This document shows, piece by piece, positions 24,807-34,160 of a stretch of DNA of 64,000 nucleotides (the first letter of the stretch is position 1; each line of letters starts with the position of its first letter). A program made the translations under genes and the position numbers. The notes below the pieces were generated by a model. It worked only from the letters and a program-made list of their open reading frames with translations, was not told the origin of the DNA and searched no databases. Source of the DNA: DATAOG01 sp963782885 (lineage in GTDB: Bacteria; Pseudomonadota; Alphaproteobacteria; Geminicoccales; Geminicoccaceae); NCBI GenBank assembly GCA_963782885.1, contig CAWALL010000002.1, positions 558,001 to 622,000 of the forward strand. The letters run 5' to 3'.

Positions 24807-25463
24807 TCACGGCGGGGCCGGCCGATGGCCCGAGCCGACCAGGTAGATCTCGGACGACCCGGTCCGGCTCGCGTCCGGCCGGATCAGCCGGGTGCGCTCG
24901 AACTGCCGGCGGGCGTCGGCGACGATTCCGGCCTCGGCGCCGCGCAAAAGCTTGACGACCGCATCCCCGCCCGGCGCCAGCAGCTCCGGCAGCAGGCTCA
25001 GCACCGCCTCCGCGAGGGCGTCGGCGCGCAGGCGATCGACCGCCCGCTGGCCGGTCGCGGCGGCCGCCAGATCGCTCAGCACGAGCTCGACCGGACCGCC
25101 GGCGAGCTCGAGCAGGCGCGCGATCGCCGCCGGGTCGAAGATGTCGGCCTGGAGCAGGGACGCGCCTGTGATCGGCTCGACCGCCTGCAGATCGATGCCG
25201 GTCACCCGGCAACCGCGGGCGGCCGCCACCTGCGTCCAGCCGCCGGGCGCGCTGCCGAGGTCGATCACCCGCCGGCCCGGACGCAGGAGCGCGAACCTGG
25301 CATCGATCTCCAGCAGCTTGTAGGCCGCCCGCGAGCGGTAGCCGGCGGCGCGTGCGCCCTGCACGAAGCGGTCGTTGATGTGGCGCTCGAGCCAGCGGCT
25401 GGAGCTCGCCCGCCGCCCCCTGCTCGGCCGCAGCCGGACCTTGGTCGTGCGCGGCGCCGCCAT
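24807..25463 (-). CDS. rlmE: 23S rRNA (uridine(2552)-2'-O)-methyltransferase RlmE
   Basis: 218 residues from ATG 25463. RlmE/FtsJ features: RWLERHINDRFVQGARAAGYRSRAAYKLLEID (seen as RSRAAYKLLEID), the SAM loop VIDLGSAPGGWTQ, catalytic Asp in LVLSDLA, Lys in VVKLL, and Glu in SSEIYLVG. It methylates the ribose of U2552 in the A loop. It lies 11 bases downstream of the ppx stop on the same strand, the usual ppx-rlmE order in alphaproteobacteria. Confidence 0.95.
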   Translation of the reverse strand: MAAPRTTKVRLRPSRGRRASSSRWLERHINDRFVQGARAAGYRSRAAYKLLEIDARFALLRPGRRVIDLGSAPGGWTQVAAARGCRVTGIDLQAVEPITGASLLQADIFDPAAIARLLELAGGPVELVLSDLAAAATGQRAVDRLRADALAEAVLSLLPELLAPGGDAVVKLLRGAEAGIVADARRQFERTRLIRPDASRTGSSEIYLVGSGHRPAPP

Positions 25464-25474
25464 CGGGCGTCGAC

Positions 25475-26575
25475 TTAAAAGACGGTCGGATTGAACGGCG
25501 GCATGCCCGCGGCCGGTACCGGCAACACCGGCTCCGGCAGCAGCACCGTGGCCCCCGGGTCGGCCAGCGCCTGCGCCAGCGAGCGGCCCATCAGGCCCTG
25601 CAGAATGCCCTCGCGCAGGCCCCGGTCGGCGACCCGCAACTGGCCGGTCGGCCAGCTGCGCCAGACCGCCTCCAGGATCGCGCAGCCGGCGACCACGAGA
25701 TCGGCCCGGCCCGGCCCGATGCAAGGATGCGCCGCGCGCTCGGCATGGGTCATCCGGCGCAGCCGCTCCGAGACCGCGCCGACCGCCGCGGCCTCCAGAA
25801 CCAGGCCGTCGATCTGCCGGCGGTCGTAGCGCAGAAGATCGAGGTGAAGCGCGGCGAGGGTCGTGACCGTGCCGGAGGTCCCGAGCATCTGGCTGCGGCC
25901 GCCGGCCAGATGGCGGCGGAGCTCGTGTCGCGCCTCGATCGGCGCCAGCAGGTCCTGGACGTAGCGGACCATGACCTCGAAGGTCGCAGGATCAGGCTCG
26001 GCGGCGAACGCCTCCGACAGCGCGACCACGCCGACCGCGAGCGAATGGCTGCAACGCACCACCGCCGGGCCGCCGGCCTGGCTGCGGTCGAGCCACAGCA
26101 GCTCCGTGCTGCCGCCGCCGATGTCGACCAGCAGCACGTGCTCGGCGGCCGGATCGATCAGCGGCAGGCAGCCCAGGAGCGCGAGCCGCCCCTCGTCCTC
26201 ATGGGGCAGGATCTCGAAGCGCAGCCCGGTGACCCGCTTGACCCGCGCCAGGAACTCGACGCCGTTCTGGGCCCGACGGCAGGCCTCGGTGGCGACGCAG
26301 CGGATCGAATCGACCTCGTGCCGGGCGACGATCCGGGCGCAGACCCGGAGGGCCGCGATCGTCCGCGCGATCGCCCGCTCGCTCAGCCGTCCGGTCAGGG
26401 CCACCGCCTCGCCGAGCCGCACGATCCGCGAGAAGCTGTCGACGATCGCGAAACCCCGGCCGCAGGGGCGCGCCACCAACAACCGGCAATTGTTGGTGCC
26501 CAGGTCGAGCGCCGCCATCGCCGGCGGGATCCGGTTCGGCGCGCCCAACTCGAAGTGTGATCGCAGCTGGACCAT
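25475..26575 (-). CDS. ppx: Ppx/GppA exopolyphosphatase/guanosine pentaphosphate phosphatase
   Basis: 366 residues from ATG 26575; the conserved domain begins at MAALDLGTNNCRLLVA (about residue 20). Phosphate-1 is DLGTNNCRL and phosphate-2 is VDIGGGSTEL, the actin-like ATPase-fold motifs of the Ppx/GppA family. It also has ATEACRRAQNG and GTSGTVTTLAALHL. It is the short (one-module) form found in alphaproteobacteria. It removes terminal phosphate from polyphosphate and may hydrolyse pppGpp. Translationally close to rlmE. The kinase PPK2 is also in this window (57954-58811). Confidence 0.92.
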   Translation of the reverse strand: MVQLRSHFELGAPNRIPPAMAALDLGTNNCRLLVARPCGRGFAIVDSFSRIVRLGEAVALTGRLSERAIARTIAALRVCARIVARHEVDSIRCVATEACRRAQNGVEFLARVKRVTGLRFEILPHEDEGRLALLGCLPLIDPAAEHVLLVDIGGGSTELLWLDRSQAGGPAVVRCSHSLAVGVVALSEAFAAEPDPATFEVMVRYVQDLLAPIEARHELRRHLAGGRSQMLGTSGTVTTLAALHLDLLRYDRRQIDGLVLEAAAVGAVSERLRRMTHAERAAHPCIGPGRADLVVAGCAILEAVWRSWPTGQLRVADRGLREGILQGLMGRSLAQALADPGATVLLPEPVLPVPAAGMPPFNPTVF

Positions 26576-26925
26576 GGTACGAGCTATCGAGTGTAGGCGG
26601 CTTCATGGCCTTTGAGCAATGCTTTCCAGAAATCATGTCCGTAGCACGCGGTATGTCCGGGTTTGGTAGCTCACGATCGGTCCGGTTCAGGAGAATCGGG
26701 GAGGTCGCGTGCTGGCGGAGGTTCGGGTGGCTCGGAGCGTCGAGGCGATCGGTCGGTGGCGGCGCGAGGCTTAAGCCGCGGTGCCCACAACCCCACCGGG
26801 CCAACAGCAGCAGCGGACATTTGACGGGCGACAAAAACCGGACATCTTTAAGTGTTATTGACACGCCTCGGGGGCCGGAACCAGCCCCTCACGGCACAAC
26901 CGCCTTCTCGCAGACGACGTCCGCG
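26576..26925. other. Gene-free stretch with a possible IS21-type end
   Basis: About 350 bases without a plausible gene between ppx and the TPR gene. The only recognisable structure is the pair of GGACAT motifs at 26815-26863. Confidence 0.5.
26815..26863 (-). repeat. Possible IS21-family terminal sequence (remnant)
   Basis: Read on the minus strand from 26863 it starts TGTCAATAACACTTAAAGAT, then has TGTCCGG and a second TGTCCG about 20 bases later. IS21-like elements often start with TGTCA and carry repeated terminal motifs of this sort. There is no istA/istB and no second end here. Weak. Confidence 0.3.
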
Positions 26926-27666
26926 CTAACCGGCGAGGTTCCGGCGCGCGACCTGATACCAGTCCCGCTCGGTGCGGTAATAGAGCCTGGTCGCCCGCTC
27001 GACCGATCGGACCACCTGCTGGAACAGCGTCCGGGCCTCGGCGACCCGGCCGGTCTTCTGCAGCAGGAGAGCGAAACGGCAGCGGGCCTCCTCGCCGGGA
27101 TAGTACTCGGCGAGCGCGGCGTACTCGATCAGCGCCTGCTCGACCTCGCCCTGCTGCTCCCGGCTGCGCGCGTAGAGCAGGTGGCCGTCCGGACACGCGA
27201 GGTCCGGATGGGCGGCGCGCAGGCGATCGAGGGTCGCGCACGCGCCCGCATAGTCCTCGAGCGCGAACTGCGCCCGGGCCAGACCCAGCATCAGGACGTG
27301 ATCGCTGGCGTGGACCCCGGCGAGACAGCTCTCGAACAGGCGCCAGGCGTCGGCCGCCCGCCCGCGGCGCAGGCATTCCTCCGCGAGCGCGGCCCGGTTC
27401 TCGACCGTGTCCGCCTCGGCGAGCCGCCCGGTCGCTTCGCGCAGGTCGCGCTCCGGGTCGATCACCGCGCCGAGGTCGCGCACCGCCTGCCGGGCGGCGC
27501 GGCTGCGGCCGAGATCGGGCAGAAGTTCGAGCAAGAGGTAGGCCAGGCAGCCGACCAGCGGCAGCGCCATGATGACGAACAGCCACTGGCACCCCCGGCC
27601 GGTCTTCACGACGTGGGTCAGGCAGAGCAGCTGCAGGCCGAGCACCAGGGCGGCGAGCGCGGGCAT
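26926..27666 (-). CDS. TPR-repeat inner-membrane protein
   Basis: 246 residues from ATG 27666. Two closely spaced hydrophobic helices (residues 2-20 and 29-50, LFVIMALPLVGCLAYLLLELL) are followed by about 190 residues of alpha-helical TPR-like repeats: ENRAALAEECLRRGRAADAWRLFE, MLGLARAQFALEDYAGACATLD, GHLLYARSREQQGEVEQALIEYAAL, seen by the alternating small residues. The C-terminus is RLYYRTERDWYQVARRNLAG. Probably a scaffold with the TPR domain in the cytoplasm. The start of the longer open frame lacks a ribosome site and looks spurious. Confidence 0.75.
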   Translation of the reverse strand: MPALAALVLGLQLLCLTHVVKTGRGCQWLFVIMALPLVGCLAYLLLELLPDLGRSRAARQAVRDLGAVIDPERDLREATGRLAEADTVENRAALAEECLRRGRAADAWRLFESCLAGVHASDHVLMLGLARAQFALEDYAGACATLDRLRAAHPDLACPDGHLLYARSREQQGEVEQALIEYAALAEYYPGEEARCRFALLLQKTGRVAEARTLFQQVVRSVERATRLYYRTERDWYQVARRNLAG

Positions 27667-27749
27667 GGCAAGCGTTCGGGCAAGCGTTCGAAAGTGGCGA
27701 TCCCGGCGCAGTCTCGCGCATCCTCCCTTAGCTTCGGTTAAGGGGAGAA

Positions 27750-27875
27750 GGCTGCGATCCGCGCCAGGTGCGCCGGCTCCTCGATCTCGACCACCGCTTG
27801 CGCCTGGACGAGCTCGAAACGGCGCTCGCCGCCTTCGGCAAGCGCCTGGTGCTCGAGGTCCGGGACGCCGCTTAG
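27750..27875 (+). pseudogene. HicB-type antitoxin C-terminal remnant, copy 1
   Basis: Frame reading GCDPRQVRRLLDLDHRLRLD then ELETALAAFGKRLVLEVRDAA and a TAG stop. This is the DNA-binding end of HicB-like antitoxins. There is no start, since an in-frame stop lies just upstream. A second, about 85 percent similar remnant is at 28403-28543. Confidence 0.65.
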
Positions 27876-27980
27876 CCGAGAGGTCACTGCCCGATTGCCG
27901 GACCTTCTCTCCGCAAGCCCGCGCAGGACCGCCGCGGCCTGGAGTCCGCGCCAACAGAAGCTTCGGCGAGAAGACGGATC

Positions 27981-28301
27981 CTAGACCGAAACGTTGGGGA
28001 GGATGATGCAGCGCGGCTTGGCATCCGCCGGCATCTGGCAGGCGTGCGCGTTCTCGTCGATCGGCGGCAGCGAGTTGTCGGGCTCGGCCGGCCACCACTT
28101 GCCGTCGACCTCGACCTCGATCCGGCCGCCCGGCAGCTCGTGCCAGGGCACCGGCGCGCAGTCCCGCCCGCCGCAGCAGTCCTTGCCGTCGGGTGAGCGC
28201 AGGTTGCGATAGTCGACGGTATGATCGCCGATGACCGCCTGATGGGCGGCGACCGGCGCGGCGATCCCGATCAGCAGGGCGGCGGCGATGGCGAGCTTCA
28301 T
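27981..28301 (-). CDS. Small exported cysteine-containing protein
   Basis: 106 residues from ATG 28301. A cleavable signal peptide (residues 1-19, ending VAAH) is followed by a compact domain with LRSPDGKDCCGGRDCAPVP, where three cysteines lie in eight residues. A fourth and fifth cysteine (HACQM, RCIIL) come near the C-terminus, so disulphides or metal binding are likely. I recognise similar short periplasmic proteins in alphaproteobacteria but know no function. It is sandwiched between the two HicB remnants on the opposite strand. Confidence 0.7.
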   Translation of the reverse strand: MKLAIAAALLIGIAAPVAAHQAVIGDHTVDYRNLRSPDGKDCCGGRDCAPVPWHELPGGRIEVEVDGKWWPAEPDNSLPPIDENAHACQMPADAKPRCIILPNVSV

Positions 28302-28402
28302 CTCAACCTCGCGTTCCAGCGAGCTGCGCCTATTCCGATGTCAGATTTGGTCGCGGCAACCGGACGTCAAGCGGCGCCATGCGCGCCCCCCGACCGACCG
28401 GT

Positions 28403-28543
28403 CTCGCCGAGCGGCTCGGCTGCGATCCGCGTCAGGTGCGCCGTCTGCTCGATCTAGACCACCGCTCCCGCCTCGAGCAGCTCGAAGCGGCGCTCGCCGC
28501 CTTCGGCAAACGCCTGGTGCTTGAGGTCCAGGACGCCGCTTAG
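28403..28543 (+). pseudogene. HicB-type antitoxin C-terminal remnant, copy 2
   Basis: Reads LAERLGCDPRQVRRLLDLDH then RSRLEQLEAALAAFGKRL and VLEVQDAA before a TAG stop. It is longer on the N-side than copy 1 but still has no start or HicB N-terminal domain. Confidence 0.65.
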
Positions 28544-28620
28544 CAAGCGCAACCCGGTGCGCGCCAGGCTCTGCGCCCGGCCGCAGGAAGTGGCCCTGGT
28601 CGAGCGCGCGGAGCCATCTC

Positions 28621-28876
28621 GAGGACCGCGCCGACGGGCTGACCGAGCGTCGCCCGCTGCTCGACCTCGTCCCGACTGGGCCGCCTTTCTGGCCGACGAC
28701 GCCGCGGAGGCCGCGTACCAGCGCTTGCGCGCCGGCGAGCGCACCGGCCGGCCGCTCGGGGACCGCGCCCTGATCACCGGCTCGAGACCGCGCTCGGACG
28801 CCGCATCCACCGCCAGAAGCCCGGCCCCAAGCCGGGCAGCAGAGGCACCCCAGAGCTGCGTATTGTGTCCCCGTAA
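28621..28876 (+). pseudogene. REP-associated tyrosine transposase (IS200-like), C-terminal remnant
   Basis: Three frames must be joined: ADGLTERRPLLDLVP, then DWAAFLADDAAEAAYQRLRAG with ERTGRPLGD, then RLETALGRRIHRQKPGPKPG ending in SRGTPELRIVSP and TAA. This order is that of RAYT-type transposases (PF01797), whose C-terminus is RTGRPLG...LG R.L...KPGPKP. At least two frameshifts and no catalytic N-terminus, so it is dead. Confidence 0.7.
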
Positions 28877-28964
28877 CTCTTGCGAGCTAAGCCGCTGATG
28901 ACCCGACAGCAACTAACAGGAGCAACCGCCCCCCTTGCCCGATTAAAGAGCCTTTTCTCCACGC

Positions 28965-29018
28965 GAAGCGAACGGTCTGCTGCCGGCCGAGAATCCCGCC
29001 CTTGCTGGACTGCAGGAC
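28965..29018 (+). pseudogene. DUF1902 antitoxin-like gene, C-terminal fragment (inverted copy of 31616-31672)
   Basis: GAAGCGAACGGTCTGCTGCC and the following CGGCCGAGAATCCCGCCC match the coding strand of the DUF1902 gene at 31612-31824 except for a few substitutions and a 2-base deletion. Translation begins EANGLLPAENPAL before the frame is lost. It lies on the opposite strand to the intact copy, so the two flank the three-gene cluster as inverted repeats. Confidence 0.7.
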
Positions 29019-29181
29019 CTGCCCCCCGAGCGCCCCGAGCTGCGTATTGTGTTTCCTTAACTCCCCACGGACCGGTCTTGACCCTTTGATGGGCTGCCCT
29101 ACAATCCCTCCACACTCGGAATGCCAGGGGGCGCCGTCGCTGCAACGGTCCAACGTGCCCCGAGCCGCACAGGGGGTGTTG

Positions 29182-29937
29182 ATGGCCGCTCGCGTCCTCA
29201 GGATCGTCTTCCGGCTGGACTACGATGAAGTGAATTACGATTTTCTTGATCGTCAAGGCACAGCCCTGCGCATGCTAACGTCGGTACCCGATGGTTTCTG
29301 GGCACGTGTTGGCGATGGCAAAGTCCCGCGCTCCTTTGCAGCCGAATTTAGCTCAGACGAGATGTTTCGAAATGGGAATGCAAACCCCATGTGGCTTGAC
29401 GGCTCAATAGAGAGTCGAAGTGGGATTGCTTTAACCGATCTTCCCGAATATAGAGATTTTCGCATAATCACCGGATTCATCGATGAATTTTGCCGTGAGT
29501 TTAAGGTCACGAAGCTAAATCGATGTGGCCTCCGGTTATATTGCATCGAGACCTGTGGCGATAACTACACCAACCAGTTTATGCATTTTTCATCTCTTGC
29601 GGGTGGAACGCTTACCTCCAAAATCGAGACAACGCTTGGCAACGTGGCTGACCTAGCGCTGACCTGCGAGGGGAGAGCTGAGGACGGCGTCAGCTATAGG
29701 ATCGTACTCGGGCCTTTCGAGGAAGGCGATTTGTCGAAGCTTTTAGGGCGATTCAGACCGTCGATTGAAGATGACCCTTTTTACCGGAAAGCGCATATCT
29801 CAATGGACTTAGATTTCTTTGAGCACGATGTTTCTTTCCGAGAGCTGACGCTCCGACGTTGGGCGAGGACACACTGGACTAAGGCAGACGTCATTTTACA
29901 GTGGGTTCAAAGGTTAATGCGAAACAGGGAGGAATGA
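29182..29937 (+). CDS. Unrecognised protein A of the A+T-rich three-gene cluster
   Basis: 251 residues from ATG 29182 with an AGGGGG ribosome site. No signal peptide or membrane helix. Sequence alternates beta-like and helical stretches: RVLRIVFRLDYDEVNYDF, ITGFIDEFCREFKVTKLNRCGLRLYCIE (as ends ITGFIDEF and LRLYCIE), HISMDLDFFEHDVSF and a C-terminal helix. It has a faint resemblance to TIGR04255-type proteins (an LR.Y-like segment followed by a D-rich segment and terminal helix), which I cannot confirm. Codon use is clearly A+T-richer than the window. The next gene starts three bases after its stop, with its ribosome site (GGGAGGAATGAGGG) overlapping this gene's end. Confidence 0.75.
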   Translation: MAARVLRIVFRLDYDEVNYDFLDRQGTALRMLTSVPDGFWARVGDGKVPRSFAAEFSSDEMFRNGNANPMWLDGSIESRSGIALTDLPEYRDFRIITGFIDEFCREFKVTKLNRCGLRLYCIETCGDNYTNQFMHFSSLAGGTLTSKIETTLGNVADLALTCEGRAEDGVSYRIVLGPFEEGDLSKLLGRFRPSIEDDPFYRKAHISMDLDFFEHDVSFRELTLRRWARTHWTKADVILQWVQRLMRNREE

Positions 29938-29940
29938 GGG

Positions 29941-30420
29941 ATGCCAACGGAAGCCGCGCAAGGTGTCGGTGACTACGCTTATGAGCGGTCTCGATCCTTA
30001 CGTACGGAGACACGCGAGGAACCGGAAACGGCGCTTCAGATGGGCAACCGCGAACCAGTCTCCGAGACCGATGTGCCGGGCCTAGGACCACGAGAAGCTT
30101 TTTTGGGAGCGGAACGCGTTACTCGTGACCGCCAACTGAGGCTGCATGACGCATCCGCACTTAAGAGCGTGCCTGCCGTCGTGACGAGCGTCACTGACCA
30201 TTCTGTCGTAATCACGTGCCGTCTCCCTAAGGGCGAGGTTGAAGTCCACCTTCCAAAACTTACCGTCCCTCCCCACTTGGCGCATTTTGGTAGGGCGGTA
30301 TCGCTGTCCCTCGATGAGAGTACCGGATTTAAGCGACCCGTGCTGATAGAGCGTGAGATCGAACCTCGTGCACCAACCCCGGCGGAAATCGAGATTGACC
30401 AATGGATTGAGAGCCAGTAA
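29941..30420 (+). CDS. Unrecognised protein B of the three-gene cluster
   Basis: 159 residues from ATG 29941. The first about 70 residues are polar, Glu/Arg-rich and probably disordered. The remainder reads ALKSVPAVVTSVTDHSVVIT, CRLPKGEVEVHLPKLTVPP and RAVSLSLDESTGFKRPVLIE, a series of short strands compatible with a small beta-barrel (OB-like), ending in an acidic helix TPAEIEIDQWIESQ. I do not recognise a family. Tight coupling to both neighbours implies a shared function. Confidence 0.7.
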   Translation: MPTEAAQGVGDYAYERSRSLRTETREEPETALQMGNREPVSETDVPGLGPREAFLGAERVTRDRQLRLHDASALKSVPAVVTSVTDHSVVITCRLPKGEVEVHLPKLTVPPHLAHFGRAVSLSLDESTGFKRPVLIEREIEPRAPTPAEIEIDQWIESQ

Positions 30421-30421
30421 A

Positions 30422-31525
30422 TTGCTCAATATACATATTTTGAACGTTGGCCACGGCGATTCGATCATTCTGGAGTACGAAGGCGGCACGGGCAAGACTT
30501 ACGGTCTGATAAACTCTAACGTGACAGACAATGAGGATCCCCGCGCTCTCGTGAAGCTCCGAGAGTTGGATGTGAAAGAACTATCTTTCATCTGCCTTAC
30601 GCATCCCCACCGCGATCACTATCGTGGTTTGCATCGTATCATGACCGAGTATAGGGGGCGTGTCGCGCAGCTATACACGTTCCCGATTGGCGGTTTGAGT
30701 TCTCGGAGGATAAAGGCTCTCGCAAAAAAATTTCGCGAGATTGGACAATTGGACGATCCGGTACTTACGCGAGATTCGACGGAATTTGCGCGTATTCTGA
30801 TGACGGCCGATACGGAGTTTGTGGCGAACGGTAACTGGCTCGAATGCGCAGGCGCCCATTCGCAGATTACGCCGCCTGGATTCCAGGGTGTCGAGATTTC
30901 CACCATACTCCCACCAAATAAGGCCCGCGGCTATTATATCCAGCAGATAGAGTTGGATAAATTGGACGTGATGCAAAATCCTAAAGATAATGATCTAAGC
31001 ATAGCGTTTTACATATTCTATGGTAATGCGGGGATCGTATTGGGAGGAGATGGGAGCCTGGATAATTGGCTGTGGCATCAGCAGTGGCATCGGAGGGGTG
31101 GCAAGTCCATTGTAAGCGGAGCCGTGAAGTTGCCACACCATGGTTCCGAGCGGGACTGCAGCCCATCTGTAATGGGTTACCTGTTCGACGATAGCATCGA
31201 TCGATACGCGTTTATATCTGCAGACGGACAATCGCATCCCAGTGACGGAGTGCTTAGGTGGCTCAGGGATCATGGTATCAGGCCGTACTGTACGAATCTA
31301 AGTAGGGGCTCAGGCGCGACCGTCAGACGGTTAGTCAACGTGGAGGGCTTAGACCCTGTGCTGGGACGCTGGATCAATCAGCTTGCGGAAGGGCAGGACG
31401 TTGTGCAGGTCTGTCAAGGCGACATAGTATTTTCTATTGCAGGAAGCGGTCGTACCCGAATCGCAACGCAATACAGCCACACCTGTGGGTGTGGGACAGA
31501 GATCGACGCCTTGCTTGCCGGATAA
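30422..31525 (+). CDS. Metallo-beta-lactamase-fold hydrolase (ComEC/Rec2 C-terminal type)
   Basis: 367 residues from a TTG at 30422, directly after gene B's stop; an ATG at 30353 would overlap gene B by 68 bases but adds residues unlike the family. MBL motifs: start LNIHILNVGHGDSIILEY, metal motif HPHRDH (residues 61-66), GGDGS with the bridging Asp, and KLPHHGSERD with the last His. HPHRDH plus LPHHGS is the pattern of the DNA-uptake nuclease domain of ComEC and stand-alone relatives found in accessory and defence loci. No membrane helices, so a cytoplasmic phosphodiesterase or nuclease is likely. The C-terminus ends with a CGCG motif. Confidence 0.82.
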   Translation: MLNIHILNVGHGDSIILEYEGGTGKTYGLINSNVTDNEDPRALVKLRELDVKELSFICLTHPHRDHYRGLHRIMTEYRGRVAQLYTFPIGGLSSRRIKALAKKFREIGQLDDPVLTRDSTEFARILMTADTEFVANGNWLECAGAHSQITPPGFQGVEISTILPPNKARGYYIQQIELDKLDVMQNPKDNDLSIAFYIFYGNAGIVLGGDGSLDNWLWHQQWHRRGGKSIVSGAVKLPHHGSERDCSPSVMGYLFDDSIDRYAFISADGQSHPSDGVLRWLRDHGIRPYCTNLSRGSGATVRRLVNVEGLDPVLGRWINQLAEGQDVVQVCQGDIVFSIAGSGRTRIATQYSHTCGCGTEIDALLAG

Positions 31526-31611
31526 TCGCCAGCACGCCAGTGCATCGTCAGGCCGGCTTGGATGGCGCACCAGCTCGAGCGTTCTTGGGGGGCGGGTCTG
31601 GGCCTTGGGGT

Positions 31612-31824
31612 TCAAGTCTTGCAGTCCAGCACGAGGGCGGGATCCTCGGCCGGCAGCAGCCCGTTCGCTTCGAGCAGCTCGGGGATGACCACCTTCAGCT
31701 TGTCGACGAGGGCATCCAGGGTATCGGCGCCGGTCGCGAGGCCGGGCACGTCGTCGCTGGTCGCGACCCACACCGCCGCGTCGGCATCCCACGTGCAGTG
31801 GACGGTATAGACTCGCTCGGCCAT
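31612..31824 (-). CDS. DUF1902 protein (HicB-like orphan antitoxin)
   Basis: 70 residues from ATG 31824 with GAAAGGAA upstream. MAERVYTVHCTWDADAAVWV then ATSDDVPGLATGADTLDALV and IPELLEANGLL are the DUF1902 pattern, a short relative of the HicB partial RNase-H fold. Such genes are normally followed by a HicA-type toxin. Here the region downstream (31525-31611) has none, so it is an orphan. A decayed inverted copy of its 3' end lies at 28965-29018, on the other side of the three-gene cluster. Confidence 0.8.
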   Translation of the reverse strand: MAERVYTVHCTWDADAAVWVATSDDVPGLATGADTLDALVDKLKVVIPELLEANGLLPAEDPALVLDCKT

Positions 31825-32471
31825 GGCCGGTTCCTTTCTGGTCCGAGCCCATCGTAATCTGCTCCGACCGCCGACGGAATGCCCTCTGCCTACTCAATGA
31901 GCCGCCCGAGTCGCCGCCGCTCACGGTGCCGACCTATGCCCAATCCTTAGGCAATCATGTCCTCGCAGACCTCCCGCCGCTCACGCGATCGTGATCGGGA
32001 AATGGTCCCGAACTAGAACGATTTCCGCACGCAAGAACCATACCGCGCAATTCTGCTAGAAGTTCTGGGCGCCTTCCACGGCCAAGTTCGCGGTGGTCAG
32101 AATGCCCGATCCGCCCACCGGCGACCGGGCTCCGAGGAGGTCTGCAGAGGCCTCGGGCAGGCGTCGCCATGCTACGGAAGTGGCGCATCCAGGGGCCTCA
32201 AGCGCACGCCCGATCGGTGGGGGAACGGATTCAGGAACTCGAGCGATTCCGCGCCCTCCGCCGGCCGGATGCGGGCTCCAGCGCTGGAGGCTCGATCATT
32301 ACTTGAATGGGATGCGCCACTTGTGACGCATCTGGAGAAATCGATGCGCCAGGGATGCGCCACCGATGCGACACTCGAAATGAAACGTGGCGCATACCAT
32401 CCCGAATTCCAGTCTTCCGTGCTTGATCGACGATCAGTCCTTGCGGAGGTCTTGAGCGGTTCCCAATGAAT
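31825..32471. other. Gene-free stretch with short repeats upstream of the glnA terminator
   Basis: About 650 bases in which no frame looks like a protein. It carries the second ATGCGCCA cluster (32178-32400). Confidence 0.5.
32178..32400. repeat. Cluster of ATGCGCCA/TGGCGCAT motifs, copy 2
   Basis: At least five copies of the 8-base motif in both orientations, including ATGCGCCAGGGATGCGCCA. It shares GCGCCACTTGTG and ATGCGCCACCGATGCG with the cluster at 1862-1930 in opposite orientation. Confidence 0.5.
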
Positions 32472-32506
32472 AACAAGAAAACGGGCGGGCCCAAGACGAC
32501 CCGCCC
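32472..32506 (-). terminator. Rho-independent terminator of glnA
   Basis: On the minus strand GGGCGGG, a 10-base loop and CCCGCCC form a strong stem (32483-32506), followed by GTTTTCTTGTTATTC. It lies about 80 bases beyond the glnA stop in the correct orientation. Confidence 0.8.
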
Positions 32507-32587
32507 AAGTCCAGGGAGGCTGGCATGCCGGGCGACCGCAGTCGATGGCCGCCCGAAATCAAAGTTCGGCCCGCGGGCGCTGCCCGC

Positions 32588-34018
<1,431 letters not shown>

Positions 34019-34160
34019 GGGCGGGTTTCCTTTCTTGCTTGCGCGGGGCTTTGGGCGTTCAGCGGGCTCGGACGCCGCGGCCGGCGGCGGCGCTCGAAAC
34101 GCTGGCGGTGGCCTGGCGGCGGGGTTGGGGCAGGGAGCACATCATGGGCCTTGCGGCGGC

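Noticed and set aside
26199..26864. Open frame upstream of ppx on the minus strand
   Set aside because: It overlaps ppx in another frame and the upstream part has no homology-like features; at best it covers an IS21-like end.
30422..30530. GGTGKT in the MBL protein as a possible P-loop
   Set aside because: It lies in the first hairpin of the MBL fold where no nucleotide site occurs, and there is no Walker B or other ATPase context.
31349..31924. Possible HicA-type toxin downstream of the DUF1902 gene
   Set aside because: The frame overlapping this region lacks the HicA double-stranded-RNA-binding-like motif with catalytic His, and it is mostly the antisense of the MBL gene's 3' end.
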